From positions 42,945,030 to 43,009,029 of the forward strand of contig CM057841.1 in NCBI GenBank assembly GCA_030068075.1: a stretch of 64,000 nt of DNA. Reading direction: 5' to 3'. Below the pieces are notes generated by a model. The model made no database searches. It saw only the letters and a program-made list of their open reading frames with translations, and was not told the origin of the DNA. The position numbers were made by a program, and so were the translations under genes. Below, one piece after another: positions 23,453 through 34,757 of this stretch. Numbering within the stretch: the stretch's first letter is position 1; every line of letters begins with the position of its first letter. This DNA is from Paguma larvata. Taxonomy: Eukaryota > Chordata > Mammalia > Carnivora > Viverridae.

Positions 23453-23708
23453 CGGGAAAAAAAGCCACTTTTTTTCCTTCTACTTGTTCTGTTAATAAGA
23501 ACACTGAACACACACAGTATAATCGAAGACTGAACACACACATACTGCATATTTTACCTATTGAAAAATATATGCACAGTCCAACATATACATAGATATG
23601 TGAAGTCTGGCTTTTTTTTTTTTTTTAAACATACACACCAGAATATATAGCTCCAAATGACAGTTGCCCTTTCTGAAGTTACCTAAAGAGATAATCCATT
23701 TGTATCTC

Positions 23709-23903
23709 TTTTTTTGAAATGTTTATTTATTTTGGAAAGAGGGAAAGAATGTGCATGTGGGGGAGAGGAAGAGAGACAGGGAGACAGAGGATCTGAACCT
23801 TGCTCTGTGCTGACAGGAGAGAGTCTGATGTGTGGCTTGAATTCAAGAACTATAAGATGAGCCAAAGTCAGTCGCTGAACTGACTGAGCCAGCCAGGCAC
23901 CCT
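23709..23903 (-). repeat. CAN-type tRNA SINE, antisense
   Basis: Antisense A-rich tail TTTTTTTGAAATGTTTATTTATTTTGG to AGCCAGCCAGGCACCC. Target duplication TAATCCATTTGTATCTC (23692-23708) and TAATCCATTTATTTCTC (23904-23920). Confidence 0.94.
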
Positions 23904-23924
23904 TAATCCATTTATTTCTCAGAT

Positions 23925-24205
23925 GAAAGTAAGAACTTTGGGAACTTTCCTCTGGGCAGTTCTCTCATGACCTCTGATCACCATTTTGGATATTGTCATT
24001 GTCAGCAAATGTTCACCAGTTGATAGATTTGATTTCTAAAAATAGGTAAAAGTCAGCTGGAACCAAACTTCTGAAATAAGTAAATAAACGAGCTGGATAA
24101 TACTATTTTTTATCTAAAAATATTGGGTAGTATCATAAAGTAATGGGCTAAAACTGTTTTTTTGTGTATGGCTTATAAATTACTTTTTAAAAATAAAACA
24201 GATTT
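23925..24205. other. Unique DNA, nothing recognised
   Basis: AT-rich, no repeat or exon. Confidence 0.4.
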
Positions 24206-24310
24206 GGGGCACCTGGCTGGCTCAGTCAGTAGAGCAAGAGACTCTTGATCTCGGGGTTGTGAATTTGAGCTGCATGTTGGGGGAAGAGATTATTTAACAA
24301 ACAAACAAAC
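24206..24310 (+). repeat. Short CAN SINE (old, truncated class)
   Basis: GGGGCACCTGGCTGGCTCAGTCAGTAGAGCAAGAGACTCTTGATCTCGGGGTTGTGAATTTGAGC then an AACAAACAAACAAAC tail. It lacks the second monomer and CT tract of the long form. Confidence 0.9.
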
Positions 24311-24312
24311 CG

Positions 24313-25385
24313 GATTTATTGGGAAATAATTCATATTCCATAATTCACCCATATACAGTGTACAATTCAATTATTTTTAGTACATGCACAGATATGTGCA
24401 ACCATCATCACAGGTAATTTTAAAATATTTTTAATTCCATGAAGAAAAACCCTATACTCTTTAGCCATTTCCTCTCTACTTTCCTTCCTTTCCTCCCCAC
24501 TCTCCCCAGCCCTAAGCAAACACTACGTTAATTTTCTGCTTCTACAGATTTGCCTATTATAGAAACTTTGTATAAATGGAATAACATGTTATCTTTGTGA
24601 CTGTCTTTTTTAAAAAATTTTTTTTAACGTTTATTTATTTTTGAGAGACATAGAGACAGAGCGTGAGCAGGGGAAGGGCAGAGAGAGAAGGAGATACAGA
24701 ATCTGAAGCAGGCTCCAGGCTCTGAGCTGTCAGCACAGAGCCTGACATGGGGCTCGAACTCACAGACCGTGAGATCATGACCTGAGCTGAAGTCAGCCGC
24801 TTAACCGACTGAGCCACCCAGGCACCCCTGTGACTGTCTTCTTAACATAATGTTTACAAGTTTCATTTATATTGTAGCATGTATCGTTTCTTGTTATGGA
24901 ATAATATTTCACTGTATGGATATATCCATTTTGTTATTCTTTCATCTTTTGATGGACATTTGAGTTGTTTCCACTTTTTGACTATTGTGGATAGAGTCAG
25001 TATTACCATTTATATACAACTTTTCATCTGTATTTTCTGTATATCCCTGTTTAAACTCTTTTGTGTGTACACTTACGAGTAGAATTGCTGGGCCAGATGT
25101 TAATTCTATGTTTAAACTTTTGAGAAATTATCAACTGTTTTCCATAGAATTTACACCATTTTACATTCCCACTAGCAGTATATGAGGGTCCTAATTTCTC
25201 CATCTCCTTGCCAAAACTTATTATTTTCCACTTTTTGAAAAATGATGGCCATCCTAGTGGGTATAAAGGAGTATTTCATTGTGGTTTTGATTATTTGCAT
25301 TTCTCTAAAGGCTAATAATGTACTTTTTGGCCATTTGTAGATTTTCTTTGGGAAAAAATGTCTATTCAATTTCTTTGCTTACTTT
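24313..25385 (-). repeat. L1M (MA/MB type) 3' end, antisense, broken by SINEs
   Basis: Long antisense L1 3' region: TTCATATTCCATAATTCACCCAT, TTGATGGACATTTGAGTTGTTTCCACTTTTTG, AGAATTGCTGGGCCAGATG, CACCATTTTACATTCCCACTAGCAGTATATGAGGGTCC and CCATCCTAGTGGGTATAAAGG. Interrupted by a SINE at 24604-24828; its last piece reappears at 25750-25771 beyond two further SINEs. Open frames in it are remnants. Confidence 0.9.
24604..24828 (-). repeat. CAN-type tRNA SINE inside L1M
   Basis: Near-consensus antisense SINE ending GAGCCACCCAGGCACCCC. Target duplication TGTGACTGTCTT at 24596-24607 and 24829-24840. A low-divergence, relatively young copy. Confidence 0.96.
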
Positions 25386-25505
25386 GTTTTTAAAGATTTT
25401 ATTTTTAATAAAATAATAGTAATCTCTACACCCAATGTGGGGCTCAAACTTACAATCCTGAGATCAAGAGTTGAATGCTTTACTGATTGAGCCAGCCAGG
25501 CACAC
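25386..25505 (-). repeat. Short CAN SINE, antisense, at a reused site
   Basis: AAAGATTTTATTTTTAATAAAATAATAGTAATCTCTACACCCAATGTGGGGCTC to AGCCAGCCAGGCACAC, an old short-class copy. Flanked by TTCTTTGCTTACTTT (25371-25385) and TTCTTTACCTACTTT (25506-25520). Confidence 0.9.
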
Positions 25506-25520
25506 TTCTTTACCTACTTT

Positions 25521-25749
25521 ATTATTATTATTATTTTTAGTTTTTTTAACATTTATTTATTTTTGAGAGACACAGAGACAGAGTATGAGCAGGGAAAGGG
25601 CAGAGAGAGAGGGAGATACAGAATCTGAAGCAGGCTCCGGGCTCTGAGCTGTCAGCACAGAGCTCGATGCGGGGCTCGAACTCAAAGATTGTGAGATCAT
25701 GACCTGAGCTGAAGTCGGCCGCTTAACCAACTGAGCCACCCAGGCGCCC
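25521..25749 (-). repeat. CAN-type tRNA SINE, antisense, second hit at the same site
   Basis: Long-class copy preceded by an (ATT)n tail, ending GAGCCACCCAGGCGCCC. Flanked by TTCTTTACCTACTTT (25506-25520) and TTCTTTGCCTATTTT (25750-25764), so it used the same target sequence as the preceding short SINE. Confidence 0.94.
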
Positions 25750-25771
25750 TTCTTTGCCTATTTTAAAATTT

Positions 25772-26990
25772 GTAATGGGCACTTCCAGAAGAGAAGATCC
25801 AAATGTTTTGAGCCATAGCAGCACTGTTGGAACAAATGCACAGCCTCCTGGAGTCACTAACCTGAACTGGGACATATCTATGACTACAGAGTAAAAACTT
25901 AATTAATCAATCACATCACTTTAAGATGATTCTTTGTCCTACATTTGGCAATACAACATCCATGGGTTTCTACACATCTGTTGTATACTCACAGGCCATA
26001 TACTGCTTTGTATATAGTAGGCACTTACTAAATAACAGTAGTGTCTACACAGTTTCCTTGAAGGAAGGGTTTAGAGGCAGCAGTCTAGTTGGAAGGAGGA
26101 GTGCCCTGAAGCTGTGTTTGCATAAAACTCATATATGACCATAAAAGTATGATTAATCTACAATAAAGAATAGGGGAAGGCTGAGGGAGATCATAGGGAC
26201 CTGAAGCTTCTCCCTCTTGCCAGCATTTATAACTAACTGAGAATCTGAGGAACTGTAATTGGAGAAGGAAATATGCTTCCCAGATTTACCAATAGCTAGT
26301 CACATGGATACAGGCACATCACTCTTCTCTCTCTTTGCTTCAAGCATGGATTTATACAAGCAAACTGATGGATAGATATGTGAAAGGTGGTGTGGATTAG
26401 CAGTAGGAGGGGTAAGCAAGCCAGTAAATGGATGAAAGACAGTAGCATCATGATGGGAGAGATGGACCGATAAGTGGGTAAAAATATGGATGCATAGTAG
26501 AGAGGACTTCTGTTTAGTGGAGCAATCCAGGCTGCTAGGAAACAGTAATTCAATATAAGTCTTAATAGTCTAAAAGATTAGTCAGCTGAACCACACAACC
26601 AGATTCTGATGGAGTCCTTTTGAAATATTCAATTTCATCCACGCTGTCACCTTTGAGAATCAGAAATTGCCTCAGTAGGTCCAAGTGGTTCTGACTAATT
26701 TTTCCCATTCAGTTCTCTCTAGATCCTTGGTGTGGATCAAAAGCTCTTGAGAAAAAATGAGCAAGGGGGCTGCATGCATTATTGGCAGACAATTACCCAA
26801 GGTTTTAAACTGGGTACACAAAATGGTGGCAGCTTTTCCCAAGGCAGCTCAGTGAAGAAAGGACAATCTATAAGAACACAATAAAAACACAAACTGAAGG
26901 AAGACAGAATTTGTGACCAGCTTAGGGATTTTCTCACCTCTCTCTAGGGTCTTCTGTTAGAAAACAAAATCAGAATTATATAATACAATT
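25772..26990. other. Unique DNA, no gene seen
   Basis: No repeat, exon or RNA gene recognised. Confidence 0.4.
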
Positions 26991-26999
26991 TCTTCCATG

Positions 27000-27480
27000 C
27001 CTTTTTCTTGCTTGGAATTAAAAATCATCTACTGAAGACTTTCTCACTTCAAAACCCAGCCAGGCACTTTCTACTATCAAGGAAGGTGCCCGAAGAATAA
27101 ATTGCTTCTATCAGAAATAAAGCATTTTAGTTATGCCACAAGCAGGGAGATCTGTGTTTATAAGTCTCTCCAAAGGCAACTCCATTTTTGCCGCTCTCCT
27201 CTCATTTTCTTTTGATGCATAAAACCTGTAGACTGGAGCGCTGTGATTGCATTCGGCTCCAGAGCAGTGTAATTGTAAATATTCATTGGAATTCAAGCTA
27301 GCTTTCCCAGGTCTCTCCTAGGGCTGTGCAGCTATGCAAACAGCAGCAGTGCCACATTAGCTCACAGCCCAAAGGCCGCCTATTTCCCCACAGCCCCGAG
27401 GACCCTTTCTGCAGAGTGAGCGCGTGCAGAGAAACTGTCCCTTAAACACCATTTCAATGTACCATTTCACTTGTTTCTCC
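27000..27480. promoter_or_regulatory. Candidate conserved non-coding element
   Basis: Repeat-free, GC-richer segment with tight clusters of factor-like words: GTAAATATTCATTGG at about 27275, CTATGCAAAC (octamer-like) at about 27332 and several CpGs (AGCGCTGTG, GCCGCC, GAGCGCGTG). The 61-codon minus-strand frame (27111-27296) has no splice context. Regulatory role is inference. Confidence 0.35.
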
Positions 27481-27668
27481 CTTTCTCCTCATGACTGCTG
27501 ATGCTTAGTAATTTTGTCTGTCAGTCCCAAATATGCATTAAAGACAGAACCACATCCTCGACTAAAAGCTGAGTCTGAACGCTCTCACTGTGCCTGCGTT
27601 CATCATATTTAGAAGATTAATCAGATTCCAGCTATTCCAAAAATTTATAGACAAATGCACATGAACGC

Positions 27669-27693
27669 GCGCACACACACACACACACACACA
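27669..27693. repeat. (AC)n microsatellite
   Basis: About 12 CA units preceded by GCGCG. Confidence 0.93.
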
Positions 27694-27699
27694 AGAACA

Positions 27700-28325
27700 T
27701 ATATATGCAGGAACTCCAGGTGACAAACTAGGATAGATATCTGCTCTAATTAAGATCTAAGAGCATTCATGAATTTTTCTACCTTTTTCTAAGTTAAAAC
27801 CTGAAGGAATAAAAAATAAATTAATATGGGATTAGCAATAGCATATTACTTATAACAAACTTACAGTAAAGAGTTATTTACATATCTAACACATACCAAT
27901 TGGGCCAGAAGAAACCTGTGTTTCACTATGTGGATTCGGTTCTCAATGTACTGTCGATAAGGCTGAAGTTGAAGGGACAAGCCAGGCTCACCAGATCACT
28001 CCCTGATATATCTTCTGAATGCCAGATGGTTAGATTCCAATGGAATTCAAGGCACCTGCAATATTAACTTCAAAATAATCTAAGGAATAGATTGGTGCAC
28101 AGAAAAAGGACCTATAGAAATTAATTTTTAGAGTTAAAAAAAGGGAGATATGTTATTAATGTTGAAATATTTCAAAGCAAAAGTAAGTCTAGATTAAAAT
28201 TCTTTGGGCCTGGCCAACATTTAGATTTAATGATTGAAGAGAAAAATTACTTTAAGTGGCAAAAAATGTAGAATGGTTACAACTTCATACTTACAAGGAA
28301 ATTTATTTTAATTTTATTTAACTAG
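27700..28325. other. Unique DNA, no gene seen
   Basis: AT-rich, nothing recognised. Confidence 0.4.
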
Positions 28326-28334
28326 GTGAGTTCA

Positions 28335-28470
28335 TGAGCAAAAGACACTCTGCTAGGCATTCTGAGGAATACAAAGATGACTGATGTGTATGTCTTAAAT
28401 CTTGAAAGCTTTAGAATTTAGCAGCAGAGAGAAAGTGTGCAGACATTGTTATACTTAAAAGGGGTAAAAT
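28335..28470 (-). repeat. L2 LINE fragment, antisense
   Basis: 'CTGCTAGGCATTCTGAGGAATACAAAGATG' and 'CTTGAAAGCTTTAGAATTTAGCAGC' follow antisense L2 order. Confidence 0.55.
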
Positions 28471-28609
28471 ACTATGTTGCTTAGAGGGAGTGGGTGAGGG
28501 GGAATTATGAGCAACCACTTGGAAGAGGTGAAAACAACCAGACTCTGAACGAATGAAGCATTTTGGCAGATGAAGTTGGATGGAAGGGGAAATCCATCTC
28601 TTCCAAGAG

Positions 28610-29036
28610 TGTTATGAGTTGAATTGTGTGCCCCCCAAAAGATATTGTTGAAGTTCTATTCACCAGAAGCTGTGAACAAGACCTCATTTGGAAACAGTGT
28701 TTGTAAATATAATCAGGTTAAGATGACGCTGAACTAGATGAGTGCTGTCCCAAATTCAATGACCAGTGTCCACAGAAGAAGAGGAAAGATGGAGGCAGAC
28801 AGAGACTGGAGTGATGCATTTACAAGTTAAAGGAACACCAAAAGTTGCCAGAAACCACCAGACGTTAGAAGAGGCAAGGAAGGATTCTTCCCCTAGAGTC
28901 TTCAGAGAGAACATGACCCTACTGACACCTTGATTTCAGACTTCCAACCTCCAGAACTGTGAGAGAATACATTTCTATTATTTTAAACCATCCATTTCAT
29001 GGTGCTTTGTTATGGCAGCCTTAGGAAACTAACACA
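28610..29036 (+). mobile_element. Solo MLT1 LTR (ERVL-MaLR)
   Basis: Complete-looking LTR from TGTTATGAGTTGAATTGTGTGCCCCCCAAAAG to AGCCTTAGGAAACTAACACA. Internal MLT1 phrases include CTCATTTGGAAACAG, GAGTGATGCATTTACAAG, GGCAAGGAAGGATTCTTCCCC and GACACCTTGATTTCAGACTTCC. TG...CA ends preserved; no internal retroviral sequence remains, so it is a product of LTR-LTR recombination. Confidence 0.9.
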
Positions 29037-29049
29037 GAAAGAAAGAAGA

Positions 29050-30600
29050 TGTGGCTCAGCAATGCGAAGGGCAGGACTTATTCTGAAAGGTGAAGTTTGG
29101 ATCAGCTGGAGGGCAGTGTGTGTAAAGACCAACAGTAGGAATTACAGCTAGGAAAATAAGAAGGCTCAGATTGTGGAGTTTGGGCCTTTATTTGTTGTCT
29201 TTAAAGCATTATTAGGAAAGGGAGTGAAAGAGGATTCAGGATGAGCTGGAAGAAGAGACTAGAAGAAACAGAAATAGCCAGAAGACTGTTGTGATATTTG
29301 AGATGAGAAGTGATATCCTGGATGGTGGCAGTCGTTATGGAAAGGGAGCTATGTATTTGAGGGAGGCAGAGGTAGAACTGATGGAATCTGAAGACTAATT
29401 AGGTAAAGGAGTCCTGAAAAATAAACTGAACTTTGAAGTCCGGAGGTTAAGATGGAAGGATGGAGAGGCTAGTCTCAGAGACAGGAAACGCAGGAGGTAT
29501 AAGTGGTTTGGGAGAATGTGTTGAGAAGAAAAGTCTGGGTTTTAGTAAATGGAGAAGTCCAGCAGAATGCTGGAAATGTGGACCTGCAGCACGAGACGTC
29601 TGCTGGGCTGGGAATATAGGTCTGGAATGATCCGCACTGAGTAGACATCAAAGGCCTGGAAAGAGTTGAGATCACTAAAGAAGATGGGTGAGCATAAAGG
29701 GAAAAGCTGAACATTGGGGAGCACCTCGATTTAGGGTTGGGAGATGAAAGAGGCAAAGACAAGTTAGAGAGACTGAGGGGTAACCAAGATCAACCCAAGT
29801 CAGGGAAGCCAGAGAATGTTATGTATGAAAGAGAGGGTGATCGGCAACACAAAATGCTGTAGGGAGACTGAGGAGGACAAGGACCCAGAAATGGTCATCG
29901 GCTATGAGGATTAATATGTCAGTGGTAACTTAAAAGAGGACAGTTTCAAACTAGTGGTGTGAGAAGTCATTTTGGAAGGGCTTAGGAATGAGGAGGGGGT
30001 GAAAGAGGCTAATATTTTTTGACAGATTATTTTTTTGACAGATTTGGTAATGAATGGAAGGAGAAAGATAAGAGAATTTTTGTTGTTCTTTCTGTTTTAA
30101 GGTAGATAGATACATGAGCATGTTAATATACCAAGGGAAAAGAATTAGCCTTGGAAAGGAGCTGGGACACTTTCCCCTCTAAGATAGGCAAAAAAATAAC
30201 AGAAGGGATTATATATCATTTGGATGTGGAAGGAGGAAGTCGAAGGAGTTCATTCTAGAGAATCTCATCTCAATAAAGCACAAAGCAGGTCACCTGCTGA
30301 GAAAGAGGGGTAGCTGAGTGGGTTGCAAGTATGAGGGATGGGAAAGAGGATATGTTTGGAAAATAGAGAGTGATTAAAATGATGGCTAATAAGTCTAGTT
30401 GAGGTGGTGGCAACAGTGCTAATTGACAAAATTAATTTTACTTGACAAGATGTAACTTCCTCCCATAAGTTCTAGCAGCTTAGGAGAGGCAGGCAGGTGG
30501 AAAAGCAGATGGTAGGGAGAGGCCAGTGCTGGTTATGGGCCAGATAATGATAGGAAAGCTCGACACCCAGGGATTCAGGGTATAGTAAAGGCTAGGTTAC
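29050..30600 (-). repeat. Long L2 LINE fragment including RT-coding region, antisense
   Basis: Reads as antisense L2 over about 1.5 kb. The clearest stretch is 'GATCGGCAACACAAAATGCTGTAGGGAGACTGAGGAGGACAAGGACC...GGTCATCGG', matching the antisense L2 ORF phrase about 'gatcaactgtgtcaaatgctgctgagaggtcaa'. Other matches are TGAACATTGGGGAGCACC and GCTGGAGGGCAGTGTG. The 95- and 60-codon minus frames at 29475-29762 are not a functional product. Confidence 0.75.
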
Positions 30601-30754
30601 AACAGGCATTTGAAAGACTTTTTGAGTGGGTATCAGTGTCCTTGTGCTTCAAAGTAACCTAAAAATAGTAATGGAACAAAAAATCAAGAAAAATGAAAAA
30701 GTAAAGAATTGTAAAGTTCCTTTCTTCATATGCATTCCTTCTTTTTTCTCATTT

Positions 30755-30870
30755 TTTCATTCAACAAACCCTTGCCAAATGCCCATCCATGTAAAGGCAT
30801 GGAGAAAGAAGGCAGGTGTGTCAGGTCTGTGAGATTAGATTTCTTACCCTTGAGAGTCTAAAATAACAAG
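30755..30870 (-). repeat. L2 LINE 3' end, antisense
   Basis: TTCATTCAACAAACCCTTGCCAAATGCCC is the antisense L2 terminus, followed by GCATGGAGAAAGAAGGC. Confidence 0.5.
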
Positions 30871-30922
30871 AACCAGAACCAAAACCAAAACCAACCGGCA
30901 AACCAACCAACCAAAAGACCCA
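30868..30922. repeat. (CCAAAA)n/(CCAA)n low-complexity tract
   Basis: Imperfect AACCAAAACC and AACCAACCAACC units. Confidence 0.75.
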
Positions 30923-30959
30923 AGAACAGTAAGCACTCAGCTCTCACACTATCTCTTTA

Positions 30960-31155
30960 AGTGCCTGCCCACATATTAACCAGTTGGTACTGTGACCCTG
31001 GGATATAGGAGCAATTATTATGCTTAATTTCACTGATGAGGATATTGAACTGCAGAGAAGTTCAGTGACTTGTCAAGGTCACACAGCTAGTTGCCAGCAG
31101 AGCTGGGACTGAACTTAGGGAATCCTGCTCAAGTCTGTGCCCTTAATGACTATGC
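30960..31155 (-). repeat. MIR SINE, antisense
   Basis: GAGAAGTTCAGTGACTTGTCAAGGTCACACAGCTAG and GAGCTGGGACTGAACTTAGGG are the antisense MIR core. Confidence 0.85.
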
Positions 31156-31419
31156 TATGTGAACCAAAAAGATTTTGAAATGAGTTTTAAGTAGGACGAT
31201 TACATATTCCAATCAGTTTAGGACAGACCCACTTGATGGCTATTATCTCAGTGAAAGTTTTCACTGTGTCCCCTTTCAACAGAAAGTTTGGAGGATAAAG
31301 TACATGATTCTTCCTAATTATAAGAGAAACTAAACAATTGCTAGGTTTTTCTTCAAACAGTTAATTGTTGGCTTATGTGATGAACACAAAGAACTGAAGT
31401 CATTTGAAGAAAATAAATA

Positions 31420-31458
31420 AATACATACATACATACATACATACATACATACATACAC
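31420..31458. repeat. (CATA)9 microsatellite
   Basis: Nine ATAC units following an AAATAAATAAAT stretch. Confidence 0.96.
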
Positions 31459-31699
31459 ACTCTCATGGCCTACAAAACCCAGCTTCTTTGATTCCCTTGG
31501 TAAGATCACAGCCCCTGTCACATTTCTAGTGGCCTCTGTTCCTCTAAGCACTTTAACCCTACTGCTAGAGGAGTTGAAAGAGAAACACAGAAAGGTGAAT
31601 TCTCTGAACTGCAATTGGACTTCTACACACCCATTCTTTAGGCACTAATGGAAATTGAACCACAAAATCTTACAGTGAAAATTTGCCCTTGCATCACTC

Positions 31700-31912
31700 T
31701 GTTTTTATAAAAATTTTTAACATTTTTTATTTATTTTTGAGAGGCAGAGAGAGACAAAGCACAAGTAGGGTAGGAGCCTATGGAGAAGGAGACCCAGAAA
31801 CCAGAGCAGGCTCAGAGCAGACTCTGAGCTGTCACCACAGAGCCCGACGCAGGGCTCGAACCCACAAACCACGAGCTTAGAGACTGAGCCAACTGAGCCA
31901 CTCAGGCACCCT
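31700..31912 (-). repeat. CAN-type tRNA SINE, antisense
   Basis: TTATTTATTTTTGAGAGGCAGAGAG to GAGCCAACTGAGCCACTCAGGCACCC. Frames on both strands here are spurious. Confidence 0.92.
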
Positions 31913-31919
31913 TCCAATC

Positions 31920-32750
31920 TCTCTTTCTTAACTCCTTTTCTTATCTCCATCTCCAAGGGAACACTCCACCATTTCCTCCAACCCAGGCAAAACGACTAGG
32001 TTCATATGGATATGTAGCCTCAGCTAGAGCCGGTAATAGGCTGATGCCAGGACATTTGCAGTAATGTTGGCTGCTTTGTGGATGTTGGTAATGGCTTCAC
32101 ATCATGAGCTACATCTCCTTATTGTCTTCAGCCTACAGTGGGAAACAAGAAAATTGGTACCAGCCAACAGAGATCTGGTACCCTATGAAAAAATGTGTTA
32201 TTGTCATCGCTAAATTAGTCCCCTTGGAAGATTTAGAGATGTACATTCAACTCCCTGTGGACAAAAACTATATCACTTAGTTTTCTATTGCTCACTGATG
32301 ACAGGCATTTATACAACATTGTGATTGGCTCTTACTCCAGTAATGCTGTTTAAAATGCTGCAATGTGCAAGAATGGAGGTAATGCCTAGGCCAGAGTAAG
32401 CAGAGAACCAACTCAGCAAAGTGAACAGAAGACATCCATCCAGGGTTTTCAATATCCTGCTGAGCGACCATTGTTTTGTAAGGCTTTATTATTCTCTGAG
32501 GTTTTAATATGCTGGTCCACAGAATTCTCTTATTATTTCTCTGACTGCTTTTTCTATTGTCTCCTCTGTCTGTCCTGGGCCCTCTGTTTTTCCTTTCTCT
32601 GGACTCACTCGTGCAGTAAATTTTATGCATTCATACTGATTTCAACTACAATTTAGATTACAAAAGGTTCCAAATATACATTGGAGCTGCCTGAAGGGCA
32701 TTTTACTCTTTCTCCTCTCCTTCTTGGTAAGCTCATCCTCTAATATGATT
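31920..32750. other. Unique DNA, no gene seen
   Basis: The 112-codon minus frame at 32292-32630 overlaps a plus frame and has no domain; treated as chance. Confidence 0.35.
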
Positions 32751-32754
32751 TCAA

Positions 32755-32942
32755 TAATAGCTAACATTTATCATGTGTCAGCCACAAAAGTGATGCTTAG
32801 AACCCTGCATCTAAGGTAAGTAGTATTATATCTTTGTCTCCCAGAGAAGAAGCTAGTAAGTGGTAGAACTGAGATTTGAACCCAGGAAGTCTTGCTTCAA
32901 CACCTAATGCTCTTAGCTACTACACTACGATGCCTTTTAACA
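32755..32942 (-). repeat. MIR SINE, antisense
   Basis: TAATAGCTAACATTTATCATGTGTCAGCC at the left, and AGTAAGTGGTAGAACTGAGATTTGAACCCAGGAAGTC at the right. Confidence 0.85.
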
Positions 32943-33149
32943 GTCAAACACTTGGTTCTCTACCTTGTGACTAGATTATATCAATGGCTTCCTAGTACTC
33001 TTTCTGGCCTCAGCAAAACTCAGCGCCATTTTTTTTTCCACAAGAAAAAGTTTACTGTGTTTTCTATTGATCAAATTTAAAGTCCTCCAAAATTTTCTAC
33101 TCACTTCTTTGTCACCCAAGTCCATTCAGAATTGACTCTAGCTAAGATG

Positions 33150-33385
33150 ATTTGTGTACTATGCAAAATGTTCTTACCACTTCTTTAGGCTATTCCCTCT
33201 ACCTAAAACACTCTTTTTATCTCCTCTCTGGGAAACCTTTTATCTCCTCTTTTAGAATTTACCTCTTTCGGTGAGGTAAATGTAAGAATAAATTACATCT
33301 AATCAGGGATGCTGTGTTTTATTTCTTTATATTTCCTACAGAGTCTAGTAATGTTTATCATCCATTGATATGCATTAAAGATGGT
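33150..33385 (+). repeat. L2 LINE fragment, diverged
   Basis: GGCTATTCCCTCTACCTAAAACACTC and CTGGGAAACCTTTTATCTCCTC resemble the L2 3' UTR. Weak. Confidence 0.4.
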
Positions 33386-33479
33386 AATATACTGACATAA
33401 CCATCCTGACTAACAATGGAAGGAACTCAAGCTGGATAGCTGAGAGGCACAACTTAATAATTACTAAAGACCAAACTGT

Positions 33480-33995
33480 AGGTCTTCATCTATGAAGAGG
33501 CTTCTGTTTTGTTTCTGGGCTGTTTCTTGTTTGTATTCACTTCCATTCCTCATTCTTTCCTTGTACTGCTCTGTGTACTTGGGAGCTGAACCCCTGTAGG
33601 CACCAAAGTCAATTAGCTACCAGTTAGATTTGGCCAATGACAGGAGCTGGAAAGAGAATGGAGTGTGGGAGGGAGGAACTAGGTACATTTCTGCACATTG
33701 GGATGGGACTTCAGCAGCAACCGTGTCTCCTTCGTAGCTCCAGCTCTACCCCATAGGCTTGACATGATTCCAGTTTCCATGAGGTTACCAAGGTCCCTGG
33801 ACTCTAATAGCACCATCTTTTCCTTTTGTCTCTGCAGGAGGGTAGTAGCTTCCTGCTGTTGTTAACTGCCGCACCCCTACCGGTGTCTCAGGTCCCCCAT
33901 GTAATTCCCTGCATCAAATTCCCTCTTGTAAATACTTGAAGTGCTTTGTTTTCTTGGTTAGACATTGAAAGACATTTCTGTTTTTCAATCCTAAT
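33480..33995 (+). repeat. Ancient interspersed repeat, possibly L1ME-type 3' end
   Basis: 'GGCCAATGACAGGAGCTGG', 'GGAGGGTAGTAGCTTCCTGCTGTTGTTAACTGC' and 'AATTCCCTCTTGTAAATACTTG' have the style of old L1 3' UTRs. Family not assigned; could be an LTR remnant. Confidence 0.35.
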
Positions 33996-34361
33996 AGAAT
34001 CTTGGAAAAAATCTTCTGGTAATCTTAAATCCTTGTAGAGTTATGATTAATTTCTGTCCTCTGGTTGTTTAGGAAGTATTAACTAGGCACATCTAGTAAG
34101 TTTATGGAAGAAGAGCTGAAAGTGATGTGGTTGTAACAATGGCACTAAGCCTCTAAGATAGTATTGATACGATGTGTTTCAGACTTACAACTCTTCCATT
34201 CTTGAGGTTCTCTATTATAAATAAATTGTGATTATACACCAGAAGGACATAGCTTTGTAAGTAGTAAGATAGAAAAATTAAAGATTTATTTATGATTTCA
34301 TAGGTAGATGAGATTAGCTCAACCTAAACATTACAACCCTATCACATTATTTTACTGGTAT

Positions 34362-34493
34362 TTTTTTTTTTTTAAGTAGGCTTGACATCCAGCGTGGAGC
34401 CCAATGCAGGCCTTAAACTCACAATCCTGAGATCAAGACCTGAGCTGAGATTAAGAGTCAGATGCTTAACCAACTGAGCCACCCAGGCACCCC
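34362..34493 (-). repeat. Short CAN SINE, antisense
   Basis: Ends GAGCCACCCAGGCACCCC. Target duplication TTTTACTGGTAT (34350-34361) and TTTTATTGGTAT (34494-34505). Confidence 0.93.
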
Positions 34494-34627
34494 TTTTATT
34501 GGTATATTTAAATGGACTTGTTTAATGCTTATTAACAAGCAGGTGTGTTTACATTGTTATATGAAGTATGACCAACACTTTTAACTGCAACACAAATTCC
34601 AAAGTAAAGGCAGTCCTTAAGATGAGC

Positions 34628-34750
34628 ACAGGAGTGCCTGGTTGGCTCAGTTGGAAGAGAATGTGACTCTTGATCTGGGGATTGTGAGTTCTAGCCTCAC
34701 TCTGGGTGTGGAGATTATTTAAATAAATAAATAAATCTTAAAAAAAAAAG
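34628..34750 (+). repeat. Short CAN SINE
   Basis: GGAGTGCCTGGTTGGCTCAGTTGGAAG to an AAATAAATAAATAAATC poly(A) tail. Target duplication GATGAGC at 34621-34627 and 34751-34757. Confidence 0.92.
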
Positions 34751-34757
34751 GATGAGC

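Noticed and set aside
24635..24817. Recurrent 60-residue frame beginning MAQSVKR (also at 25557, 38516, 47360) as a conserved gene family
   Set aside because: It is the antisense translation of the CAN SINE, repeated because the SINE is repeated.
29475..29762. 95-codon minus-strand serine/proline-rich protein
   Set aside because: Lies in antisense L2 and has no initiation, splice or domain support.
31420..31458. CRISPR-like short repeat array
   Set aside because: Simple (CATA)n microsatellite with no spacers, in a mammalian genome.
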